The position numbers and the translations under genes were made by a program. Below the pieces are notes generated by a model. It was not told the origin of the DNA, did not search any database, and saw only the letters and a list, made by a program, of their open reading frames with translations. Shown one piece after another: positions 1-6,899 of a stretch of 64,000 nucleotides of DNA; within the stretch, counting starts at the first letter, position 1, and each line of letters starts with the position of its first letter. The stretch comes from an uncultured Bacteroidales bacterium (GTDB lineage: Bacteria; Bacteroidota; Bacteroidia; Bacteroidales; F082), in the NCBI GenBank assembly GCA_905234645.1, contig CAJOIS010000004.1:49656-113655 (forward strand), in the 5' to 3' direction.

Positions 1-2
1 AG

Positions 3-77
3 AAATACAACAGCTTGGATGCTCTGAAAGCCCAGTTGAAACAAGACCGCGATAAAGCCAAGCAAATCCTAGCATGA
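3..77 (+). CDS. 3' end of an unidentified gene
   Basis: The reading frame is open from the window edge and ends in TGA that overlaps the rlmH start (ATGA), so the two genes are translationally coupled. The visible 24 C-terminal residues end in DRDKAKQILA and look helical and charged, like the tail of a coiled coil. Nothing more can be said about its function from this fragment. Confidence 0.6.
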   Translation, partial: KYNSLDALKAQLKQDRDKAKQILA

Positions 78-547
78 AGATTCTCTTGCTTGTCATCGGC
101 AAAACGGATGAAGACTACCTCATCACAGGTATCAAGAAATACGTAGGCCGTATTGGACATTATGCCTCGTTTGAGACGAAGGAAATCCCGGATCCACGCA
201 ACCGCAAGACCCTCAGCGAAGACCAGCAGAAGAAAGCCGAGAGTTTTCTGCTTCTGCAACAGCTACAACCAGGTGACCAAGTCATACTTTTGGACGAAAA
301 CGGCAAGCAATACACCTCGGTTGAATTTGCCGAAAGCCTGGAAAAACAGATGGCATCAGGTGCCAAACGGCTGGTGTTCATCATCGGCGGACCTTATGGT
401 TTTGCACAAGAAGTCTACGACCGCGCCAACGCCAAGATGTCGCTCTCGCCTATGACTTTCAGCCACCAGATGGTGCGCCTCATCTTCGTCGAGCAACTCT
501 ACCGCGCTTTTACGATTTTGAAGGGCGAGCCATATCATCACCAATAA
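74..547 (+). CDS. rlmH: 23S rRNA pseudouridine-1915 N3-methyltransferase RlmH
   Basis: RlmH is a SPOUT-class enzyme that methylates pseudouridine 1915 in helix 69 of 23S rRNA on assembled 70S ribosomes, using S-adenosylmethionine. The 157-residue length is the family norm. The protein starts MKILLLVIGKT and carries the trefoil-knot cofactor motif FIIGGPYGF near residue 102. It ends in the conserved basic segment SHQMVRLIFVEQLYRAF followed by the typical HH tail (YHHQ). The ATGA overlap with the preceding gene fixes the start. Cytoplasmic housekeeping gene. Confidence 0.96.
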   Translation: MKILLLVIGKTDEDYLITGIKKYVGRIGHYASFETKEIPDPRNRKTLSEDQQKKAESFLLLQQLQPGDQVILLDENGKQYTSVEFAESLEKQMASGAKRLVFIIGGPYGFAQEVYDRANAKMSLSPMTFSHQMVRLIFVEQLYRAFTILKGEPYHHQ

Positions 548-589
548 TAAAAACGGATCACTTTTCGTTTACGATTCAAACAAAACCCT

Positions 590-1423
590 ATGAAAACAAT
601 AAAAACCATCCTGATGCTTTGCGTGGCACTTTGTCTCGCCACTTCCTGCAAGAAAGACGTCGACATGACCCTTGTGCAGAAGACCGTCTTTGAAAACACC
701 GACATCCGACAAGTCGAAATCGAAGATGCATGGCAAGTTACGGTTGTGGCTGACAGCAACACATATGTCGAATTAGAGTATTCAGCCTATTTGGAGAACA
801 ACTTGAAAGTTACAACGGAAGGCAATACGCTCAAAATCGGCTTCACAGGGTCGACTTACCCTGTCATCAATTCCGTCTTCAGCGCCACAGTCCACACGCC
901 ACAAATCGATGAATTGGACATTGACGAGGCCGCACAAGTGCAATGCAATGGAACGTTTTCTGGACAACAAATCAAGGTTTCATTGAATGATGCTTCAAAA
1001 TGCAATGGCCTCGTCTTTTCCGGTGAAAGTTGCAAAATCAATATGGAAAGCGCCTCTGTGATGACCGGTTTCCAATTCGCGGGAAACAGTTGCACGGTCG
1101 TTTTGGAGGATGCCTCACAATGCAATAGCGAAATTGCAGCCTCGGAAACCGCAGAAATCTATCTGGCCGATGCCTCGCGCTTCATCAACAAAGGCGGTAT
1201 GACCAACCAAGTCAGCATTCATCTTGACGATGCAAGTTTGTTGAACATGGTCGAAACCGAGGTCAAAACCATGGAAGTGGATCTCTCTGGCGCATCGGAA
1301 GCAACAGTTCATGTCACCGACTATTTAAACGGTACTTTAAAAGAGGCCTCCACTTTATATTATAAGGGCCATCCGCAAAAAGACGTCGATTGCTCCATAG
1401 GCTCGCAGCTCATCCCCTTTTGA
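590..1423 (+). CDS. head GIN-domain (DUF2807-like) lipoprotein
   Basis: Exported lipoprotein of 277 residues. The signal peptide ends in the lipobox LATSC (Cys20), so it should be anchored to a membrane facing the periplasm or surface. The rest is a repetitive right-handed beta solenoid with recurring DDASxxN / EDASQCN / ADASRF turns, typical of the head GIN domain (PF10988) found as a putative adhesin or envelope-stress protein in Bacteroidetes. No catalytic residues are evident. It stands alone between rlmH and the DUF4468 gene; its role is unknown. Confidence 0.8.
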   Translation: MKTIKTILMLCVALCLATSCKKDVDMTLVQKTVFENTDIRQVEIEDAWQVTVVADSNTYVELEYSAYLENNLKVTTEGNTLKIGFTGSTYPVINSVFSATVHTPQIDELDIDEAAQVQCNGTFSGQQIKVSLNDASKCNGLVFSGESCKINMESASVMTGFQFAGNSCTVVLEDASQCNSEIAASETAEIYLADASRFINKGGMTNQVSIHLDDASLLNMVETEVKTMEVDLSGASEATVHVTDYLNGTLKEASTLYYKGHPQKDVDCSIGSQLIPF

Positions 1424-1481
1424 TTTTGGCCTGGTATTTGATATTTTCCGCCCCGTTGCGCAGAAGCAACAGAATTATTAC

Positions 1482-1489
1482 TAATTTTG
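1482..1489 (+). promoter_or_regulatory. -7 promoter element TAATTTTG
   Basis: TAATTTTG matches the Bacteroidetes -7 consensus TAnnTTTG. It lies 18 bases before the ATG at 1508. This supports the 1508 start over an in-frame ATG at 1487, which would overlap the promoter. It probably drives the DUF4468-mevalonate operon. Confidence 0.6.
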
Positions 1490-1507
1490 TCACAAAATTC
1501 AAGCACA

Positions 1508-2044
1508 ATGAAAAGAATTGCATTGTTATTTGTCGCTGTATTGTTTGCGACCGTCACTTTTGCCCAATCTGAAGAACAAACCAAATTGCCCATTGACCCG
1601 AAGACGGAGCAAATCACCTTCCGCAAGGTCATCCAAACCGTAGGCTCACAAGATGATGTGTTCAACCGCATATACAGCCAGTTTATGAACACGTATTACA
1701 AAAGCCCTTCCACCATCCTTCAGCAGAATGACGGACGCACCCTTAAAGGCAAGCATCAGTTCCAGCTCGACAACGGCGATGCGGTGAAATCGAAATGGCC
1801 TTGGGTCACCTATTATTTCACCATCGAAGTGCGCGAAGGCCGTGTGCGCTACACCCTCACCGATTTCATGCAAAAGACACAATCGAACCATCCTTGCGAA
1901 GAATGGTTGAACAAGGAAGACCCTTTGTATAACCCCATCTGGGGAAGTTACCTCGACCAAATCGCTGCTTTTGCTGAGGACTGGGGACAACAATTTGAGA
2001 AAGCCCTCGTTCCCGAAAAAGTCTTTGAAGAAGAGGAATGGTAA
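1508..2044 (+). CDS. DUF4468-like secreted protein
   Basis: 178-residue protein with a clean signal peptide (MKRIALLFVAVLFATVTFAQ). An upstream in-frame ATG at 1487 would destroy this signal and lies in the promoter, so 1508 is chosen. The mature part has the pattern of the DUF4468 TBP-like fold: FRKVIQTVGSQDDVFNRI, then a beta strand with LKGKHQFQL and a VTYYFTIEVREGRVRYTLTDF segment. Only 6 bases separate it from HMG-CoA reductase, so it is probably co-transcribed with the mevalonate genes. A periplasmic protein in that position has no obvious pathway role. Confidence 0.7.
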   Translation: MKRIALLFVAVLFATVTFAQSEEQTKLPIDPKTEQITFRKVIQTVGSQDDVFNRIYSQFMNTYYKSPSTILQQNDGRTLKGKHQFQLDNGDAVKSKWPWVTYYFTIEVREGRVRYTLTDFMQKTQSNHPCEEWLNKEDPLYNPIWGSYLDQIAAFAEDWGQQFEKALVPEKVFEEEEW

Positions 2045-2050
2045 AACTCT

Positions 2051-3376
2051 ATGGCCACTCGCGAACGCATAAAAAAAGGCTTTTCCAAGCTTCTCAAGGA
2101 AGAGAAGCTGAAGCTTATTGCCAACTACTTTGAGAACCCAGGCGAGGTCATCAGCCTGCTGAAAAGCTATTGGCACCCCGATTCGAAGCAACAGCAGCTC
2201 TTTGACGAGTTCAGCGAGAACACCATCACCAATTTCTTTATCCCTTACGGCATCTCACCCAACGTGACCATCAACGGCAAGGACTATGTCGTGCCCATGG
2301 TCATCGAAGAGAGCTCCGTTGTGGCGGCAGCCTCAGCGGCAGCCAAGTTCTGGGGCGATCGCGGCGGCTTCCATGCCGAGGTCATCGATACCCGCAAGGT
2401 CGGACAGGTGCATTTCGGCTGGAACGGCGACAAGGAACAACTCTTTGCCCTATTCCCGAAAATCGAGAAGCGCATGCTTGCCGACACCGATGAAATGACC
2501 GCCAAGATGCGAAAACGCGGCGGCGGCATCCTTGGGATGAAACTTATTGATTACACCGCGCAAATTCCCGACTACTACCAAATCCGTGTCGAATTTGCTA
2601 CTGGTGATGCTATGGGTGCCAACTTCATCAACTCCGTCTTGGAGCAGTTCGGCCATAGCCTTCAGGACTACTTCGCTGAACAGCAAGACCTGCCAGAAGA
2701 GCTCCGCAAGGTGGAGATCATCATGACCATCCTGTCGAACAACACACCCGACTGTCGCGTGAAGGTGTGGGTGGAGTGCCCTGTGGAACAGCTTGACGGC
2801 ATCGACGAGCACCTCTCTGGTGCCGAATACGCCAAGAAATTCAAGAAGGCCGTCGACATCGCCCACATCGACACCGACCGCGCCACCACGCACAACAAAG
2901 GTATCTACAACGGCATCGACGCCGTGGTCCTAGCCACGGGCAACGATTTCCGTGCAGTAGAGGCGGCTGGGCACACCTTCGCCTCGCGCAACGGGCATTA
3001 TGAAAGCCTGTCGTCAGTGACGATAGAAAATGGCATCTTCCATTTCGAGTTGGAGGTACCGATGGCATTAGGTACGGTTGGTGGCCTAACCAGCCTGCAC
3101 CCGCTGGCCAAAAAGACCTTGGAACTCTTGGGTAACCCCACCGCTCCCGAGCTGATGATGGTGGCCGCCACCATGGGTTTGGCCAACAACTTCTCTGCCG
3201 TGCGTTCCTTGACCACCAAAGGCATCCAAGCCGGTCACATGAAGATGCATTTGAACAACATCCTCAATCAGCTGAATGCCAACGAGGAAGACAAGAAAAA
3301 GGCACGCGAATACTTCAAGGACAAGACCGTATCGTATGCAGCGGTAGAACAATTCTTAGACTCACTAAAAAAATGA
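2051..3376 (+). CDS. mvaA: hydroxymethylglutaryl-CoA reductase, degradative-type (class II)
   Basis: Reduces HMG-CoA to mevalonate, the committed step of the mevalonate route to isopentenyl diphosphate. The 441-residue soluble form without membrane segments is typical of bacterial class II enzymes. Visible motifs are EESSVVAAASAAAKFW (substrate-binding Glu, near residue 90), DAMGANFIN (near 190), the TTHNKGIYNGIDAVV segment with catalytic Lys, and GTVGGLTSLHPLAK (near 343). The adenine-binding loop cannot be read confidently enough to assign NADH or NADPH. Its stop overlaps the ATG of the next kinase by 4 bases, so the genes form an operon. Confidence 0.95.
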   Translation: MATRERIKKGFSKLLKEEKLKLIANYFENPGEVISLLKSYWHPDSKQQQLFDEFSENTITNFFIPYGISPNVTINGKDYVVPMVIEESSVVAAASAAAKFWGDRGGFHAEVIDTRKVGQVHFGWNGDKEQLFALFPKIEKRMLADTDEMTAKMRKRGGGILGMKLIDYTAQIPDYYQIRVEFATGDAMGANFINSVLEQFGHSLQDYFAEQQDLPEELRKVEIIMTILSNNTPDCRVKVWVECPVEQLDGIDEHLSGAEYAKKFKKAVDIAHIDTDRATTHNKGIYNGIDAVVLATGNDFRAVEAAGHTFASRNGHYESLSSVTIENGIFHFELEVPMALGTVGGLTSLHPLAKKTLELLGNPTAPELMMVAATMGLANNFSAVRSLTTKGIQAGHMKMHLNNILNQLNANEEDKKKAREYFKDKTVSYAAVEQFLDSLKK

Positions 3377-4305
3377 GCCGCTATTCTTCCCATGGCAAAT
3401 TTCTTTTGACTGGCGAATACCTCGTCCTAAAAGGGGCGTTGGCTTTAGCATTGCCATTGAAATATGGGCAAACATTGTCGGTAGAGACGTGCCATGGCGC
3501 GTCTCTACAATGGAATGCATACCAACCCGACGGTCTTTGGTTTTCCGTTACCTTGAATCCAGAAAAACTAGAAATCATTGATTGCAACGATCCATCCAAG
3601 GCCGAAAAACTGGCCCAAATTCTGAAGGCTGTCAAACAACTGAATCCCACTGCGTTTAAAAACGGCCTACATTTTGAGACCCGTTTGGATTTTGACCCCA
3701 ACTGGGGCCTCGGCAGTAGCTCCACCCTGATTGCCAACCTTGCACAATGGGCGAATGTCAATCCTTACGAATTGTTGAGACTGACCTTCGGCGGCTCTGG
3801 TTACGACATCGCCAGCGCCACAGCGGAAGGACCGATTTATTATCAAGTAAAAACCGAGGTCCCTGAGCCTGTCGAAGAGCCGACCCCGATAGTTCGACCT
3901 ATCGATTTCCATCCCTCTTTCGCTGACCACCTTTTCTTCATCTACCAAGGCAAGAAGCAAAGCTCTTCCAAAGAAATCAAGGCTTTTTTGGAAAAAGCTA
4001 ATCCTATTGATCTACAAAAAGACATAGAAGCCGTTTCGGAAATCAGCCGTGCCGTGCCGAAATGTGAAAGTCTGGACGAGTTCGGCCTCTTGATGCAATG
4101 CCATGAGCGCATCATTGCCCGTTGCATTGGGCAGGAGCCAGTTCAAAAACGCTTCCCCAACTTTGAGGGCGTCTTGAAGTCTTTGGGGGCATGGGGCGGT
4201 GATTTCATTTTGGCCGCGACGGAGTGGCCAAAGAATCAAGTGAGAGAATACTTCAAAGAAAAAGGTTTGGAGGTGATTTTCGGGTTTAAAGAATTGGTAT
4301 TGTGA
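3373..4305 (+). CDS. GYDIA-family GHMP kinase of the mevalonate operon
   Basis: Member of the GHMP small-molecule kinase superfamily with the ATP-binding loop GLGSSST (residues 112-118) and the signature GYDIA (143-147). Placement between HMG-CoA reductase and diphosphomevalonate decarboxylase, with a second, mevalonate-kinase-like gene downstream, suggests it supplies the phosphomevalonate kinase step. That is inference; no classical phosphomevalonate kinase is in the window. Two dispersed repeats lie inside the gene in frame: a GTAGAGACG palindrome at residues about 37-46 and a GGTCCCTGAG element at about 162-171, giving the odd stretch EVPEPVEEPTPI. The 4-base overlap with mvaA implies coupling. 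Confidence 0.85.
   Translation: MSRYSSHGKFLLTGEYLVLKGALALALPLKYGQTLSVETCHGASLQWNAYQPDGLWFSVTLNPEKLEIIDCNDPSKAEKLAQILKAVKQLNPTAFKNGLHFETRLDFDPNWGLGSSSTLIANLAQWANVNPYELLRLTFGGSGYDIASATAEGPIYYQVKTEVPEPVEEPTPIVRPIDFHPSFADHLFFIYQGKKQSSSKEIKAFLEKANPIDLQKDIEAVSEISRAVPKCESLDEFGLLMQCHERIIARCIGQEPVQKRFPNFEGVLKSLGAWGGDFILAATEWPKNQVREYFKEKGLEVIFGFKELVL
3481..3508 (+). repeat. GTAGAGACG palindrome inside the GYDIA kinase gene
   Basis: 28-base near-perfect palindrome with arms GTAGAGACG and CGTCTCTAC around a CCATGG centre. It belongs to the same family as the two perfect copies at 18451-18478 and 18494-18521. It lies within the coding frame and encodes part of VETCHGASLQ. Confidence 0.85.
3858..3885 (+). 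repeat. GGTCCCTGAG dispersed element, copy 1 (in coding sequence)
   Basis: 28-base element starting GGTCCCTGAGCCTGTCGAAG and ending GCCGACC. It matches the copy at 61417-61444 at all but one position. Both copies sit inside genes without breaking the frame. Confidence 0.85.
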
Positions 4306-4315
4306 AAAGATTCAC

Positions 4316-4323
4316 TACCTTCG
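4316..4323 (+). promoter_or_regulatory. possible internal leaderless promoter for mvaD
   Basis: TACCTTCG resembles the -7 element TAnnTTTG with one substitution and lies 4 bases before the ATG at 4328. This is the same spacing seen before recG and rnhA. It sits in the only gap (22 bases) within the mevalonate kinase/decarboxylase run. Confidence 0.4.
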
Positions 4324-4327
4324 CAGC

Positions 4328-5407
4328 ATGAAAGATTTGGAAAACCTTTACAAAAGCGAAGCCTATAGAGGTGAGGTACCGAACGACTATCAAGGCAAAG
4401 TGGGCTGGCAGAGCCCATCGAATATCGCTTTGGTGAAATATTGGGGCAAAAAAGGCAAACAGATTCCTCAGAATCCGTCGATTAGCTTTACCTTGTCGAA
4501 ATGTCGCTCCGAGACATTCATCGGCTTTGAAAAAGCCGACAGCTTTGGCTTTAGGTTCTTTTTTGAAGGCAAGGAAAACCCCGCTTTTGGAGCCAAGATT
4601 GAGAAATTTTTGCTTGACTATCAAGCGTTTTTCCCATTTATCAACCAACTGAGTTTGAATGTGGAAAGCCGCAACACCTTCCCTCATTCATCGGGCATTG
4701 CTTCCTCAGCTTCATCGATGAGTGCTTTTGTGATGTGTTTGTTGGATATTGAAAATCAAATTGTTATAAAACAATTTGATTTTCAAAAAGCATCTTACTT
4801 CTCTCGTTTGGCCTCGGGCAGTGCCTCACGTTCAGTATATCCCAAGATGGCATTATGGGGTGCGACGGAGGCATACGAAGGCAGTTCCGATGAATACGCT
4901 GTCCCATTGGAAAACGACATCCATCCGATCTTCAAGACCTATCGCGACAGCATTCTGATTGTCAGTGGTGAAAAAAAAACCGTTTCCAGTCGTGCAGGTC
5001 ATGGACTGATGGAAGGGAATCCTTATGCCCCAGCGCGTTATGCGCAAGCCAACCAGAATATCAATAAACTGCTTGCTGCATTGAAATCCGGCGACTTGGA
5101 CACCTTTATTAATATCACCGAATCGGAGGCTCTGCAACTTCATGCTTTGATGTTGTGCTCCAATCCGTCGTTTATCTTGATGAAACCTAATACTTTGCGT
5201 ATTATCGAAGAAGTTAGGAATTTCAGGAATGAAACTAAAATCCCACTTTGTTTCACTTTGGATGCAGGTCCCAATGTGCACCTGCTCTATCCCGAGAAAG
5301 AAGCCGAAAAAGTAGATGACTTCATCAAGAATACGTTGGCGACCTATTGTAACGAAGGCCGTTGGATTGCCGACCATGTGGGCGACGGACCAAAACCATT
5401 GCTGTAA
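4328..5407 (+). CDS. mvaD: diphosphomevalonate decarboxylase
   Basis: Performs ATP-dependent decarboxylation of 5-diphosphomevalonate to isopentenyl diphosphate. The 359-residue GHMP-fold protein has the hallmark SNIALVKYWGKKG near residue 36, the ATP loop SSGIASSASSMSAF near 119, the substrate segment RLASGSASRSVYP near 158, and the late CFTLDAGPNVHLLYP carrying the catalytic Asp. The length is slightly above the usual 320-330, with an N-terminal extension of about 15 residues. The last base of its TAA is the first base of the next ATG, giving tight coupling to mevalonate kinase. Confidence 0.95.
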   Translation: MKDLENLYKSEAYRGEVPNDYQGKVGWQSPSNIALVKYWGKKGKQIPQNPSISFTLSKCRSETFIGFEKADSFGFRFFFEGKENPAFGAKIEKFLLDYQAFFPFINQLSLNVESRNTFPHSSGIASSASSMSAFVMCLLDIENQIVIKQFDFQKASYFSRLASGSASRSVYPKMALWGATEAYEGSSDEYAVPLENDIHPIFKTYRDSILIVSGEKKTVSSRAGHGLMEGNPYAPARYAQANQNINKLLAALKSGDLDTFINITESEALQLHALMLCSNPSFILMKPNTLRIIEEVRNFRNETKIPLCFTLDAGPNVHLLYPEKEAEKVDDFIKNTLATYCNEGRWIADHVGDGPKPLL

Positions 5408-6366
5408 TGAAAGAGCGTTACTATAGCAAAGTTATCCTTTTCGGCGAGTATTCGATGATTTTCGACAGCACTGCCTTAATGGTGCCTTTGAAGCAGTTCT
5501 CGGCGCAATGGCGGTTTGCCTCGTCGTTGGCAATACAAGGTGTGGCCGCTTCCAATGCTAGTTTACAACGTTTTTCGGACTATCTTTCCACTTTGGATAT
5601 CATAAACCTTTTTGATTTGCAGCGGTTTGACCACGATTTGCAGCACAATCTCTTTTTGGATTCCAATGTGCCTTCGGGCTACGGATTGGGAAGCTCGGGC
5701 ACCTTGGTGGCTGCTGTTTATGATGCCTATACCAAGCAGAAAACCGATGATTATTTGAAGCTTAAGGAAATCTTTGGCAAGATGGAGAGCTATTTCCATG
5801 GCAGCAGTTCGGGCATAGACCCCCTGCAATGCTACATGGGTCAGCCTTTCAAAATCACGCCAAAGGGATTGGAAATCCTAAATGATGAGTTTTTAAACAA
5901 GGATATCCATATCTGTCTAATCGACACGAAAATCAAAAGCAACACCAAGCCGTTGGTCAACCATTTCAAGCAGCAGAGAGAGAATCCCGACTTCTTGAAC
6001 CGCTTCCAAACGGAATACTTACCTTGTGTCAAGACTTGTATTGATACGATGATTTCTGGTGATAATGATTTGTTTTTCAATTCATTGAAGCAGCTTACCA
6101 AAGGTCAATTGGAATTCCTTCGCCTGATGATTACCGACAACACTTTGGCCTTATTTACGACCGATTTCGACTTTAATTTCGGCGTAAAAATCTCGGGCTC
6201 GGGCGGTGGCGGTTATGTTTTGGGCTTCACGGACGATATGGAAAAGGCCAATGAATTATTAAGCCTCCCATGTCATTCCAGCGTGGGCACACAGGGATGG
6301 CGGGAAATGCCCAGCATTCGACGTAGTCAATCTATGGGAGGCGGTTTTGATGTTATTTGGCTCTAA
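5407..6366 (+). CDS. mevalonate kinase family protein
   Basis: GHMP kinase of 319 residues that probably phosphorylates mevalonate at O5. Motifs: YYSKVILFGEYSMIF at the N-terminus (the usual GKVILxGEH), PSGYGLGSSGTLVAAVYDAY (ATP loop, near residue 91), FHGSSSGIDPLQCY (substrate region) and KISGSGGGGYVLGF near the C-terminus. The start at 5407 overlaps the mvaD stop (TAATG). A longer frame beginning at 5362 lies entirely inside mvaD and adds no family sequence. Fourth pathway gene of the operon; kinase specificity (mevalonate versus phosphomevalonate) is inferred. Confidence 0.85.
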   Translation: MKERYYSKVILFGEYSMIFDSTALMVPLKQFSAQWRFASSLAIQGVAASNASLQRFSDYLSTLDIINLFDLQRFDHDLQHNLFLDSNVPSGYGLGSSGTLVAAVYDAYTKQKTDDYLKLKEIFGKMESYFHGSSSGIDPLQCYMGQPFKITPKGLEILNDEFLNKDIHICLIDTKIKSNTKPLVNHFKQQRENPDFLNRFQTEYLPCVKTCIDTMISGDNDLFFNSLKQLTKGQLEFLRLMITDNTLALFTTDFDFNFGVKISGSGGGGYVLGFTDDMEKANELLSLPCHSSVGTQGWREMPSIRRSQSMGGGFDVIWL

Positions 6367-6371
6367 AATGC

Positions 6372-6379
6372 TATTTTTG
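6372..6379 (+). promoter_or_regulatory. -7 promoter element before the GtrA gene
   Basis: TATTTTTG ends 7 bases before the ATG at 6387, so the transcript would be nearly leaderless. It excludes the in-frame ATG at 6357 as the start if this promoter is used. Confidence 0.5.
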
Positions 6380-6386
6380 CAGCCCG

Positions 6387-6899
6387 ATGTCAGCCCTCCG
6401 CAACATAGAATCCTGGATAGAACGCACCTTGACCACGGTCATCGACTTCTTCTATCCGCCTTTCCGCAAGGTGATGAGCCTTGAGTTGTTCCGTTATGGC
6501 GCCTGCGGTGGCTTGAACCTCATGTTGGAATGGGTGCTTTACTATGTTTTCTACCATTTTGTCTTTCATGCGCAGGTGTTTGACCTCGGTTTCATCGCCT
6601 TCACGCCCCATATTGCAGCTTTTGTGTTCAAGTTCCCCATCACTTTCCTCACGGGTTTCTGGATGGCGAGGCATATCAGTTTCTCGGGTTCCACCTTGCG
6701 TGGCAGGACGCAGATTGTCAGGTATTTCCTTGTGACCATCGGTAACATCCTCATCAATTATTTCGGCCTGAAACTCTTCGTTGAGGTGTTCCAATGGTGG
6801 CCGACCATCTCCTATGTCATCATCTCCATCATCTGCGTGACATTCAGTTACTTGACGAATAAGTTTTATTCGTTTAGGAAAGAAAAGAAAGCGGAATAA
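6387..6899 (+). CDS. GtrA-family membrane protein
   Basis: 170-residue protein with four predicted membrane segments in the GtrA pattern: LFRYGACGGLNLMLEWVLYYVFY, AAFVFKFPITFLTGFWMARHISF, the QIVRYFLVTIGNILINYFGL segment and PTISYVIISIICVTFSYLTNKFYSF. GtrA-like proteins are thought to move or assist transfer of polyprenyl-linked sugars across the inner membrane. Its position directly behind the isoprenoid precursor genes fits a polyprenyl-phosphate connection, but that is inference. The stop directly abuts the convergent recG stop. Confidence 0.85.
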   Translation: MSALRNIESWIERTLTTVIDFFYPPFRKVMSLELFRYGACGGLNLMLEWVLYYVFYHFVFHAQVFDLGFIAFTPHIAAFVFKFPITFLTGFWMARHISFSGSTLRGRTQIVRYFLVTIGNILINYFGLKLFVEVFQWWPTISYVIISIICVTFSYLTNKFYSFRKEKKAE

